Origin: Chryseosolibacter sp044507775
GTDB taxonomy: Bacteria; Bacteroidota; Bacteroidia; Cytophagales; Cyclobacteriaceae
DNA: 64,000 nucleotides
NCBI GenBank assembly: GCA_044507775.1
Contig: JBIQIY010000011.1
Coordinates: forward strand, 62,001-126,000
Direction of reading: 5' to 3'
In this document: positions 25,026 through 32,919 of the stretch, one piece after another
Position numbering within the stretch: the first letter of the stretch is position 1
Layout of the letters: every line of letters begins with the position of its first letter
Notes under the pieces: generated by a model
Databases searched by the model: none
What the model was told of the DNA's origin: nothing
What the model saw: the letters and a program-made list of their open reading frames with translations, nothing else
Made by a program: the position numbers and the translations under genes

Positions 25026-26367
25026 TTGACAAGTTGATCTTGCTCAGCAGGTGAATATTCTTTGGATCGCTGTAATCGTATTGAAAAATGCCATCCTCAC
25101 CGATCATCATCAGCACATCGTTGAAGGGAATCACATCGACTGCGTTGATATCCTTGTAGTGCGCGAGCTGATGCTCATCAATGGCGTTGACATCGGCGGC
25201 ATCATAAGCTTTCAACCCGTCATCGCCATCGCAGATAAACAGCGTCTTGTCGTCGATTCCCAAACCGTGGGGATTGGTCATGCTGTAAGCTTTCACGAGT
25301 TTCGGCGATTGCAGATTGCTGATGTCGATAACCTCGAGCTGGTTTGTGAATCCCTGGCACAGCGTGCCTGAGCGGAGGGTGACATAGGCGTAGTTATCAT
25401 CGACGACAACCGGGTCACAGCTCCTGATGTGCTGATAGGTGCTGATCTTTTCCGGCGCCTCGGGAGAAGTGATGTCGAGGATATACATGCCGCTTTGGGA
25501 GCCGATAAACAGATTTGATTTGTAGGGAAAGATGGTTTCGATATCCCAGGTAAGGCCGAGGCGGGTTTTTTCCACGGGACTTTTTTCATTGGCTACGTTC
25601 ACAGTCTGCAGGTCCGGGCCGTCCAGGAGATATAGATGATTGTCAGAGATTGTAAAGCGAGCCATAGAGCCGCCCACCCCGGAGCCAGAGCCGGACCCCG
25701 GGGCGATAGCAGCTGTGGAAAGAAAACTTGCTGCCTCTGAAGCGCGAAATGCCACACCATCCTCATACATCATTCCTCCCCATGGTTGAAGGGAGTTGTA
25801 GGAACAGTCGGCCTCATTGATGTACACAGTTTTCTTTTCCTCGAAGTTTGTAATAACGCAACAGTTCTCATCAATGGAGTAGCCAAGGACACGGTAGTTC
25901 TTGAAGATCCCTTCGAGGCGGTTTACTTCGTGAATACCGGCAATGTTTGAGATGTCGAAGGCCACCAGGTCGACATAGCTGTCTGCGTAAAGCGTATTGC
26001 CTTTGATGGCAAGATCGTAGTTGCCGGGGATCTTTAAGAAACTGACCGGAACCGGACTGGAAGGATTCTTATTATCAATGATGTGAATTCCTTTGCCGGG
26101 CTCATTGACATACAGATATCCATCTTTATAGTAGAGGGTACCTGTCGAACCCATGGGCTGCGGCTCGACCAGTTCGACACTCGATCGGATTTCCGCCACC
26201 GTCGTATAGACGGGTTCGAAGTAGGTATATTCGTTGATGACCTCACATTTGTCGGAGCATCCTTCGAGAAGAACACTTAAACCCAGCAGCGCTGTAAGGA
26301 ACAACAAGGCATAAAGCGAAGTGTGAAGTCGTTTTTGCAACCAGTTTTCGAGCGTTTCCATAGGCAT
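25015..26367 (-). CDS. LVIVD-repeat lipoprotein (beta-propeller)
   Basis: 450 residues; an ATG two codons later (26361) is an alternative start. A membrane segment at about 17-35 ends in the lipobox LLEGC. The body holds LVIVD-type repeats: YVNEPGKGIHIIDNKNP, NLFIGSQSGMYILDITSPEAPEKI, FTNQLEVIDISNLQSPKLVKAY and TLFICDGDDGLKAYDAADV. These form a propeller of the kind found in many Bacteroidota surface lipoproteins with no known catalytic activity. It is coupled to the downstream barrel-like gene, which may be its membrane partner (inference). Confidence 0.85.
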   Translation of the reverse strand: MPMETLENWLQKRLHTSLYALLFLTALLGLSVLLEGCSDKCEVINEYTYFEPVYTTVAEIRSSVELVEPQPMGSTGTLYYKDGYLYVNEPGKGIHIIDNKNPSSPVPVSFLKIPGNYDLAIKGNTLYADSYVDLVAFDISNIAGIHEVNRLEGIFKNYRVLGYSIDENCCVITNFEEKKTVYINEADCSYNSLQPWGGMMYEDGVAFRASEAASFLSTAAIAPGSGSGSGVGGSMARFTISDNHLYLLDGPDLQTVNVANEKSPVEKTRLGLTWDIETIFPYKSNLFIGSQSGMYILDITSPEAPEKISTYQHIRSCDPVVVDDNYAYVTLRSGTLCQGFTNQLEVIDISNLQSPKLVKAYSMTNPHGLGIDDKTLFICDGDDGLKAYDAADVNAIDEHQLAHYKDINAVDVIPFNDVLMMIGEDGIFQYDYSDPKNIHLLSKINLSNAQ

Positions 26368-26416
26368 TCAGGTGGTTTTGAATATAGACACCCGGCCGCT
26401 GCAAACGGTTGTAATC

Positions 26417-27949
26417 CTAGTGGAATATGTAACGGAATCTTAAGCCGACGTCAAAAGTAAGGGGGGTGGAATCCACGCCGAGCTCGGACTTGTAAATCGT
26501 GTTGAATGGATAGCGGATGCCGGGATTTAGTGAAACGCGATAGTGAGGTCCGAAGCGATAGCTGAACTCTGTTCCCAGCAAACCGCTAAGGTTAACCGTT
26601 CGATAAGGGGAATCCGAACCGAGAGGCTGTGACGTTTTTGCCAGCTGATCGCCCTCGCCCTGCACTGTGTTTTGAAGGAAAAGGTCCGTGGCGACGCCTG
26701 CGTTCAGTTGCAGACCAAAAGTCTTGTCAACGAGAAGGTATCCCGCCTGCAAAGGGATGCTGAGGTATCGCATGCTGTTATTCACGCTGTAAGGCGCAGT
26801 ATACACAAGCTTGTTGTTCAGGTCATGTTCGTCTGTGTTGATGAGATCGTTGGTCGACACAGCGCGATAACGGTGCTCCGCGAACTTTCCGGCGGGTTCC
26901 ATGATGGCATTGTTCGCCATGTATTCCGAGGAATTGGTGAGGTAGTTCACACCTCCCTGAAGAACCCAGCGCTCGGAGATTCGTGTACCGACATTGATAC
27001 CCATCGTATAGGAATAACCGGTTGCTTTCGTTTCCTGGTCCAGGATCGGTGCAGCGTTGGCCGCCATGGCAAATGCCGAACCGTTCGACATTGATGGCCC
27101 CGGTGCTGAGGCCTGGACGGTATTAAAAGCACCTGCAGCAAAGCCGATGGACGTCCATAGCTTTTCCGAATCAGAATCTCGTTCCTTCTTCTTTTCCTCT
27201 TCCGACTGCACTTCGCGTTCGCGCTGTTCGAGCTTCGCCATCATGGCCACCACGGGGTCTACTTCGGCCTCTTGTTTCTCCGCAAAATTCAGCCTGACGT
27301 CCTCGGGTTTATAGAGAGGAGGAAGTTGGCGATCATCGATTTGTGATGGAAGCGCATCCGCATAAGCAACCCGGTTGGTTTTGCCCTCGGGGACAGCAAC
27401 GATTTGATCGCGCTGGTCGGGCTGCATAAGCGAAACTAATTCTGAATTGATTGTTCCCGATATTTGAGATGGATCCGTCCGCGAAGCTCTTTCATCGCGT
27501 GGATTTGTTTCAACCGCGGCGATGTTGTCCGCCTGGCCGGCATTTTCCGCACCGGTCACTGCTTGCATCGGAGTCTCGCTGTCTTTGGATACATCGCGGT
27601 TCGCGGATTCTTGCTGATCGGCTGTTGCTGTCTGTCCCCTGGAATGTTGGGATGCTGACTGATCAGGAGTAGGCTCCGCTGTCTGCCCGGCCTCCAAAGA
27701 GAGGAGATTTTCGGAAGTCCGTTCTGCGTTATAAGAGTAATATCCAATGCCACTGACAGCCAGCGCAAAGACAACAGATGCCGCGGCGAGCATCTGATAA
27801 AACATCAGTCGCCTTTTTAGTTCTCCACCTCTCGCTCTTTCAAGGTCGAGTTCTACGTTAGTCCATACCTTTCTTGAGGGGCTGACCTCAGCCTCATCGA
27901 AAGCCTTCTTCCAGGACTCTTCAAACTTTTCCCTCTCCATATTTTTCAT
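26417..27949 (-). CDS. Anti-sigma-like membrane protein fused to an outer-membrane beta-barrel-type domain
   Basis: 510 residues; an ATG three codons later (27940) is an alternative start. The N-terminal ~45 residues are acidic/basic and cytoplasmic-looking (FEESWKKAFDEAEVSPSRKVW). One transmembrane helix follows (about 48-70, MLAAASVVFALAVSGIGYYS). Next is a long low-complexity Gln/Glu/Asp region (75-255), then a C-terminal barrel-like domain (about 265-510) with FAAGAFNTVQ, YSYTMGINVGTRISERWVL and FDVGLRFRYIFH. It overlaps the ECF sigma gene by about 30 nt, so it is probably the regulator of that sigma factor. How a cytoplasmic-membrane helix and a barrel-like domain coexist is unclear; the domain may be periplasmic. 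Confidence 0.75.
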   Translation of the reverse strand: MKNMEREKFEESWKKAFDEAEVSPSRKVWTNVELDLERARGGELKRRLMFYQMLAAASVVFALAVSGIGYYSYNAERTSENLLSLEAGQTAEPTPDQSASQHSRGQTATADQQESANRDVSKDSETPMQAVTGAENAGQADNIAAVETNPRDERASRTDPSQISGTINSELVSLMQPDQRDQIVAVPEGKTNRVAYADALPSQIDDRQLPPLYKPEDVRLNFAEKQEAEVDPVVAMMAKLEQREREVQSEEEKKKERDSDSEKLWTSIGFAAGAFNTVQASAPGPSMSNGSAFAMAANAAPILDQETKATGYSYTMGINVGTRISERWVLQGGVNYLTNSSEYMANNAIMEPAGKFAEHRYRAVSTNDLINTDEHDLNNKLVYTAPYSVNNSMRYLSIPLQAGYLLVDKTFGLQLNAGVATDLFLQNTVQGEGDQLAKTSQPLGSDSPYRTVNLSGLLGTEFSYRFGPHYRVSLNPGIRYPFNTIYKSELGVDSTPLTFDVGLRFRYIFH

Positions 27950-28505
27950 AATATGTTGACTCCTTTAATATGCGGGCTTGCAGCAGGCTGCGCGCGCGCG
28001 CGTACTGCGATTTGGAAGTACCTTCCGATATTCCCAGCAGTTCCGCAATTTCCTTGTGGTTGTAGCCTTCGATGGCGAAGAGGTTAAACACTACCTGGCA
28101 TCCGTGGGGCAGAGATTGGATCATCTCAAGCAATTGCGTGAAATGAATACCCGACACACTTGCCTCGTCTTCCGGCACATCGATCTTTTCGACATCCACC
28201 ATTGGATAGAGATATAGCTTTTTGCGCTGACTATTGAGTGCGGTATTGACCATGATTCGGGTAATCCAGGTCTCGAGTTTACTTTCCTGGCGGAAATCCT
28301 TCAGCGCATTAAAAACCTTTACGAATCCTTCCTGTAGAATATCTTCAGCTTCGGCAGTCGATTTGGAATAGCGCAGACAGACAACCATCATTTTCCGGGA
28401 ATAGCGTTCATATAGCGCTTCCTGGAAACCCCTCGAACCCTTTCGGCATCCATCTATTAGCTCTTGTTCGTTGAGCATGTACCCATTAATACGGCCGTTT
28501 TCCAT
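27921..28505 (-). CDS. ECF-type RNA polymerase sigma factor (sigma-70 family)
   Basis: About 194 residues from the ATG at 28505; an ATG at 28478 (MLNEQELIDGCRKGSRGF) is an equally good start, and the longer reading from a TTG at 28622 has no family match. Sigma region 2 spans EALYERYSRKMMVVCLRYSKSTAEAEDILQEGFVKVF, and the region 2.4-like KLETWITRIMVNTALN follows. Region 4 contains SLPHGCQVVFNLFAIEGYNHKEIAELLGISEGTSKSQYARARSLL. It directs RNA polymerase to a stress or envelope regulon. The ARAR stretch is encoded by a (GC)6 tract near 27990-28002. The downstream overlapping gene is probably its anti-sigma partner. Confidence 0.9.
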   Translation of the reverse strand: MENGRINGYMLNEQELIDGCRKGSRGFQEALYERYSRKMMVVCLRYSKSTAEAEDILQEGFVKVFNALKDFRQESKLETWITRIMVNTALNSQRKKLYLYPMVDVEKIDVPEDEASVSGIHFTQLLEMIQSLPHGCQVVFNLFAIEGYNHKEIAELLGISEGTSKSQYARARSLLQARILKESTYYEKYGEGKV

Positions 28506-28562
28506 AATTAGACCCCGTATAGCCCTGAAAGGTTGGAATGGTTTTATAGTTTTGTGGCACGT

Positions 28563-29849
28563 ATGAAAACCAACCTCTTGATACTCTTGTGCTTCCTCGC
28601 GGGCTGCACACCGTTGACGCAAAGTACGCAGAATTCAGGAAGCAATCCTAAGACCATGCGGTTCACGGACTTTGCCTACGAGCCGCAGATTCGCACCATT
28701 GTAGTGAGGCCCGGCTTTAACGATCCGCAGACCTACCTTGAGCCGGCTGTTACCCGGCTGGGAGACGCGAACCTCCTGCTCGAATTTGACGACCTCCGCG
28801 ATCAGCGCGATACCTACTACGCGCGGATCATTCACTGCAATTACGACTGGACGCGTTCCAACCTTATGGACCTGGATTTCCTCCCCGACTTTAACGAGTT
28901 CCCCATTAACAACTTCGAATTTTCTGTCGACACGCATATCCCCTACGTTCACTACTGGCTAACGCTCCCCGCTGTAAAACTACCCGGTAATTACCTCGTT
29001 GTCGTCCATCGGGGCACAGACAAGAGTGATATTATTCTAAGCAAGAGGTTTATGGTATATGATTCGCGGATCACGTTTGAGAACGAACGCAACCTCATCG
29101 GCGCGGGCAACATCGCCGCACTCAATCAACAGATCAACTTCACGCTCAACTACCAGCATCTCGACATCATCAATCCGCTGGAGAGCATCAAGGTAGCAAT
29201 CCGACAGAATCGCCGATGGGATAACATGGCCACTGACCTTAAACCGAGTTTCGTACGCGAGATTGAAAAACAACTCGAGTACCGCTTCTTTGAATCGGGA
29301 AAAATGTTCAAGGGCGGAAACGAGTTCCGGTTTTTTGATCTGCGATCACTCAATCATCCGGGCAGGAACGTCGCGCGCGTCAACACATCGGTGAACCCAT
29401 ACGAAGTTTTTATTGAACGGGATAAGTCGCGCGCGGATGAGGTTTACTCGCAACTGCCCGACTTCAACGGCGGATTTATTCCCGATAATCTCGATTACCC
29501 TGATCCTGCCTTTACGAATTACGCCTTTGTCAATTTCACTCTCGCCGCACCGCAGCCTTATCCTGGGAATGTTTATGTGGCCGGTGCTTTCAACTATTGG
29601 AACCTGAACGACGAGAACAGGATGAAGTATGATTCGGCAAGCCGTTCATACACGAGCCGCATACTACTGAAGCAAGGTTGGTATGACTATCAATATCTCG
29701 TGCAATCGCCCGATGTACCTCCGTACATGCTTGAGGGAAGTCATTATGAAACGGAGAACTTCTACGAGATCCTTGTCTATTACAGGCCCTTTCAGCCACA
29801 GGCAGATCTGCTCATCGGGTATGTGAGGCTGGAACGAAACCGCCGGTAG
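28563..29849 (+). CDS. Type IX secretion system plug-type protein (DUF5103), lipoprotein
   Basis: 428 residues from the ATG at 28563. This start gives a signal sequence with lipobox LAGC (MKTNLLILLCFLAGC); an in-frame ATG at 28533 adds only ten unrelated residues. The DUF5103 core shows TIVVRPGFNDPQTYLEPAVTRLGD, LEFDDLRDQRDTYYARIIHCNYDWT and LMDLDFLPDFNEFPINNFEFS. The last ~110 residues form an E-set-like domain (VYVAGAFNYWNLND, LKQGWYDYQYLV). In Flavobacterium johnsoniae the homologous Plug protein closes the SprA translocon pore; the same role is inferred. A -7-like TAGTTTTG at 28547-28554 lies right before the start codon. Confidence 0.9.
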   Translation: MKTNLLILLCFLAGCTPLTQSTQNSGSNPKTMRFTDFAYEPQIRTIVVRPGFNDPQTYLEPAVTRLGDANLLLEFDDLRDQRDTYYARIIHCNYDWTRSNLMDLDFLPDFNEFPINNFEFSVDTHIPYVHYWLTLPAVKLPGNYLVVVHRGTDKSDIILSKRFMVYDSRITFENERNLIGAGNIAALNQQINFTLNYQHLDIINPLESIKVAIRQNRRWDNMATDLKPSFVREIEKQLEYRFFESGKMFKGGNEFRFFDLRSLNHPGRNVARVNTSVNPYEVFIERDKSRADEVYSQLPDFNGGFIPDNLDYPDPAFTNYAFVNFTLAAPQPYPGNVYVAGAFNYWNLNDENRMKYDSASRSYTSRILLKQGWYDYQYLVQSPDVPPYMLEGSHYETENFYEILVYYRPFQPQADLLIGYVRLERNRR

Positions 29850-29862
29850 CGCGCTGCGCGTC

Positions 29863-30663
29863 TCAGGCGTAGTTCATTTCCTGCTCTGTAGCGCGATGAA
29901 TCGAATCGTTGTTGGCGATGTCGAGCATTCCGAAACCCTTGTGTGTAAATTGTCCGAGTCCATTCTCATAAATGAACTGGTGTACCTCACGGGCCGCGTA
30001 CAAGACGAAGGGGAAAGTATAACCCCTGACTTCAAACTTGATGTCGTTGTCATACAACGGATAAATGCGCGCGAACTTCTTGTGCGAACTCTGGATCCGG
30101 TGGATGTATTCCTTATCGGGAACGATCTGAAACTTGTAAAAGGAGCTTAGTTGCTCGGCGGAATACCGGCCGGTCGCCTCCATTCGTGTGATGGTGGAGT
30201 CGTACAGGAGGTCCGAAAATTCATCGCTGTCCGGACTGATGAACTTCTTTCCGCGATCATCATTGAACGCCGGAGGCAGGAGGACAATAGGTGAAATACA
30301 GAGAAACCTGGCCTCGTCGCCGATGTTAACCCGCTCCTCCTGTTCCACACTTTCCGGCTCAAGGTGCAGGTTGCCGACGATCAGATCCTTCTGCGCAAAC
30401 AACTGCTTGATGAAGTAGTCCATGAAGTTCTTATCCGGACAAGCAAATACCAGGGTAACTTTCGATGAATAATAATGGAGTCCTTTCCTGCTAACTTTCG
30501 TTTGCCCTTTCAAACCTGAAAAATTGAACTGGTTAAATTCGAGGAAGGACTTGTCCGGCCCGAATACCAGAAGGCCTTTAATAACCTGAGCCAGTAAGTA
30601 CTGATGATGGAATGGGACGTAAGCGCCCCGGTTCTTCAGCGAAAAAATAATCCTGATTCTCAA
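29863..30663 (-). CDS. Orphan Cas6-family CRISPR RNA endoribonuclease-like protein
   Basis: 266 residues. The N-terminal RAMP/ferredoxin-like start MRIRIIFSLKNRGAYVPFHHQYLLAQVI carries His19, His20 and Tyr22, in the region where Cas6 enzymes hold catalytic His/Tyr. The C-terminal glycine-rich loop GLGQFTHKGFGML (about residues 235-247) is the Cas6 signature. A middle block (SPIVLLPPAFND...) also fits the family. Cas6 cuts precursor CRISPR RNA, but no other cas gene and no CRISPR array is in this window. It may be a solitary homologue with another RNA target, or may work with an array elsewhere. It converges with the plug gene, 13 bp away. Confidence 0.8.
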   Translation of the reverse strand: MRIRIIFSLKNRGAYVPFHHQYLLAQVIKGLLVFGPDKSFLEFNQFNFSGLKGQTKVSRKGLHYYSSKVTLVFACPDKNFMDYFIKQLFAQKDLIVGNLHLEPESVEQEERVNIGDEARFLCISPIVLLPPAFNDDRGKKFISPDSDEFSDLLYDSTITRMEATGRYSAEQLSSFYKFQIVPDKEYIHRIQSSHKKFARIYPLYDNDIKFEVRGYTFPFVLYAAREVHQFIYENGLGQFTHKGFGMLDIANNDSIHRATEQEMNYA

Positions 30664-30684
30664 ACCTCAAAAAATTAAGTCCGG

Positions 30685-30751
30685 GCCCGCCCGAACGCAC
30701 CACTCGGCACGGGCGGGGCTAAAAAATCATTAACCTAAAGGCCCGCTTTAG
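30685..30751 (-). terminator. Hairpin pair downstream of ychF (candidate terminator)
   Basis: Two inverted repeats occupy the gap between ychF and the Cas6-like gene. CTAAAG/CTTTAG (30735-30751) comes first in the direction of ychF transcription. A strong GC stem GCCCGCCCG / CGGGCGGGGC (30685-30719, one bulge) follows. T-rich stretches follow at some distance, so termination is plausible but not textbook. Confidence 0.4.
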
Positions 30752-30819
30752 ATTGAATCTGAGCGGTTTATAAAGCTAGCAAAAATTCAGAAAGGTTTGT
30801 AACGCGCCCGCGGGAAACT

Positions 30820-31917
30820 TTATACATTAAACCTGAAATGCATGATATCGCCATCCTCGACGACATAGTCCTTCCCTTCAACCGCAAGTTTTCCAGCTTC
30901 CCGGCAGGCTTGTTCCGTCTTATACTTTTGATAATCAGATAGTTTAATGACTTCCGCCCGGATAAATCCTTTTTCAAAATCCGTGTGAATAACGCCTGCC
31001 GCCTGGGGACCTTTCCAGCCCTTTTTGATCGTCCAGGCCCGCACTTCCTTTTCTCCGGCAGTAAAATAGGTGATGAGATCCAGCAGTTTATAACAGGCCC
31101 GGATGAGCTTATTCAAGCCCGATTCCTTCAGCCCGTATTCCTCCAAAAAGACCTGGCGATCCGCCTCATTGTCGAGCTCGGCGATCTGCGCTTCGATGGC
31201 AGCGCTGATCACCACGACCTCGGCACCTTCTTGTTCGACAAGTTTACGCAACGCATCAACGTGTTTGTTTCCGGTATGAATCGATGCCTCATCAACATTC
31301 GCGACGTAGACCACCGGTTTTGCAGTTAACAGTTGCAAATCCGCAACCGCACGGCGGTCTTCTTCATCCGCCTGGACCGCACGCGCATTCTTCCCCGCCA
31401 ACAGAGTCTCTCTGTAAAGCTGTAGCGCCGCGAGCTCTTTCTTCGCCTTTCCGTCACCGCTCTTGGCTGTTCGCTCGACCCTGCCAATCTTTTTTTCGAC
31501 GGAGTCCAGGTCCCGAAGTTGTAATTCGGTATCAATGATTTCCTTGTCGTTAACCGGGTCCACCTTCCCGTCTACGTGGACAATATTGTCGTTGTCAAAA
31601 CACCGCACTACGTGTACGATGGCATCTACCTCCCGGATATTAGCAAGGAACTGATTTCCCAGGCCCTCGCCTTTACTGGCGCCCTTCACCAATCCGGCGA
31701 TGTCCACAAATTCGATGGTTGTGGGCAGCACGCGCTGGGGGTTGACGAGCCCTTCCAGTATCTTCAAGCGTTCATCTGGCACCGAGATTACGCCCACGTT
31801 CGGTTCAATGGTGCAAAAGGGAAAGTTTGCCGCTTCCGCCTTGTTATTCGATATCGCGTTAAAAAGAGTCGATTTACCCACATTTGGCAAGCCTACAATG
31901 CCGCACTGAAGTCCCAT
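30820..31917 (-). CDS. ychF: Redox-regulated ATPase YchF (Obg-like, OLA1 family)
   Basis: 365 residues with the typical start MGLQCGIVGLPNVGKSTLFNAI containing the G1/Walker A loop. The switch region NFPFCTIEPNVGVISVPDER, the FVDIAGLVKGASKGEGLGNQFL segment and the NVDEAS motif (in place of NKxD, explaining the ATP preference) are present. A C-terminal TGS domain follows (about 280-365: ITYFTAGEKEVRAWTI, VIHTDFEKGFIRAEVI, GKDYVVEDGDIMHFRFNV). YchF binds ribosomes and influences stress responses and start-site choice. A promoter-like site at 31946-31976 lies directly upstream and abuts the dodecamer repeat array. Confidence 0.97.
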   Translation of the reverse strand: MGLQCGIVGLPNVGKSTLFNAISNNKAEAANFPFCTIEPNVGVISVPDERLKILEGLVNPQRVLPTTIEFVDIAGLVKGASKGEGLGNQFLANIREVDAIVHVVRCFDNDNIVHVDGKVDPVNDKEIIDTELQLRDLDSVEKKIGRVERTAKSGDGKAKKELAALQLYRETLLAGKNARAVQADEEDRRAVADLQLLTAKPVVYVANVDEASIHTGNKHVDALRKLVEQEGAEVVVISAAIEAQIAELDNEADRQVFLEEYGLKESGLNKLIRACYKLLDLITYFTAGEKEVRAWTIKKGWKGPQAAGVIHTDFEKGFIRAEVIKLSDYQKYKTEQACREAGKLAVEGKDYVVEDGDIMHFRFNV

Positions 31918-31945
31918 TACTGTACAGAATTAGAGATTAAGGGCG

Positions 31946-31976
31946 CAAAGGTAGTTGAAATACGGGGAAAAGACAG
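31946..31976 (-). promoter_or_regulatory. Putative promoter for ychF
   Basis: Read on the minus strand: CTG at 31976-31974 (one base off TTG), a 20-nt spacer, and TACCTTTG at 31953-31946, an exact TAnnTTTG. The predicted leader is about 25 nt. The distal element is already part of the first repeat unit of the adjacent array. Confidence 0.55.
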
Positions 31977-32314
31977 GTTTGAATGCAGGTTAAAAGGCAA
32001 GTTCAAAGACAAGTTCAAAGGCAGGTCTAAAGGCAAGTTCAAAGGCAGGTTAAAAGCAAGTTGAAAGACAACCTGTATTTCGACCTGTATTAAACCTGTA
32101 TTTAGACCTGTCTTTAGACCTGGATTAAACCTGCATTTAGACCTGTCTTTAGACTTGCATTTAGACCTGCATTAAACCTGCATTTAGACCTGCATTTAGA
32201 CCTGCATTAAACCTGCATTTAGACCTGTCTTTAGACCTGCATTAAACCTGCATTTAGACCTGTCTTTAGACCTGCATTTAGACCTGCATTAAACCTGCAT
32301 TTAAACCTGTATTT
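31971..32314. repeat. Array of 11-12 bp degenerate repeats in two opposed blocks (locus 1)
   Basis: About eight units of type AGGCAGGTTAAA / AGACAAGTTCAA (31971-32070) are followed directly by about 22 units of the reverse type (AAACCTGCATTT, AGACCTGTCTTT, AGACCTGCATT) up to 32314. The core is CCTG or its complement CAGG, spaced 11 or 12 bp. The second block shows higher-order repetition of a three-unit, ~35-bp set. Opposed blocks are complementary, so either strand's RNA could fold into a long imperfect hairpin. Frames through it are unconvincing as proteins. It fills the 465-bp gap between ychF and the PUR gene and belongs to the same family as the array at 47929-48370. Confidence 0.9.
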
Positions 32315-32327
32315 AAAAAGTTGTCAT

Positions 32328-32351
32328 AAAAAAACCCCTGACAAACAGGGG
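32328..32351 (-). terminator. Rho-independent terminator of the PUR-family gene
   Basis: Read on the minus strand: CCCCTG, the 5-nt loop TTTGT, CAGGGG, then seven T. It sits 32 bp past the stop of the DUF3276 gene and separates it from the repeat array. Confidence 0.88.
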
Positions 32352-32382
32352 CTTATGAGATTAGGTATAGGTTTTTCGAAGG

Positions 32383-32757
32383 TTAGTCCCATTTAAGTTC
32401 AGAATCCAGCTCCGTTCCTTTTCCGTTGGTCGGGGTTTCGGTCGCTGCGGCGGCCTCTTCCCTTTCCTGGGGCTGGTCAAATTGTGAAAAATCGACTTCC
32501 GGCATCAGTTCGGTCTTGACGTGATTTACCGTGCTGTTCAGCGCCTCCAGAAACTTATTAAAATCCTCCTTGTAAAGGAATATTTTGTGCTTCTCGTAGG
32601 TGAATCCATCATCCTTAAAACGCTTCTTGCTTTCGGTGATGGTCAGGTAATAATCGTTCGACCGGGTAGCTTTCACATCAAAAAAGTAGGTGCGTTTACC
32701 TGCTTTTACCTTTTCGGAGAAAATTTCTTCCCTACCGTTTGTCTTGTTTTCTTCCAC
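32383..32757 (-). CDS. PUR family DNA/RNA-binding protein (DUF3276)
   Basis: 124 residues. The central PUR repeat is FSEKVKAGKRTYFFDVKATRSNDYYLTITESKKRF, followed by FTYEKHKIFLYKEDFNKFLEALNSTVNHV. This matches the DUF3276/Pur-alpha-like family of Bacteroidota and spirochaetes, whose members bind purine-rich single-stranded DNA or RNA. The C terminus is acidic and low-complexity (VDFSQFDQPQEREEAAAATE). It has its own terminator, and the next feature downstream is the purine-rich/pyrimidine-rich repeat array; the proximity is suggestive but no link is shown. Confidence 0.93.
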   Translation of the reverse strand: MEENKTNGREEIFSEKVKAGKRTYFFDVKATRSNDYYLTITESKKRFKDDGFTYEKHKIFLYKEDFNKFLEALNSTVNHVKTELMPEVDFSQFDQPQEREEAAAATETPTNGKGTELDSELKWD

Positions 32758-32919
32758 AATCCTTCAATTTAGTGTTAGGTTTAACGTTTTGGTCCTTTGA
32801 AGATAATACTTTGCAAAATCATTGCAAAGCACCGGCAAAGAATAGTTTGGCATGAAAGTAAAGTACTTTTTCCAAAAACGGCTTAAAAATAGCATTCAAT
32901 ATTCTGAATTTGCAATAAC

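Noticed and set aside
31576..32064. A 162-residue plus-strand frame ending in Lys/Gly-rich repeats (KGKFKGR-like) over the first dodecamer array
   Set aside because: It runs antisense to ychF and then into the repeat units. The repeat-derived tail is a product of the 12-bp period being a multiple of three, and the first part has no family features.
29863..32314. Treating the dodecamer array as a CRISPR array served by the nearby Cas6-like gene
   Set aside because: Units are 11-12 bp, contiguous, degenerate and in opposed orientations, with no unique spacers. A CRISPR array has identical 24-40 bp repeats separated by unique spacers.
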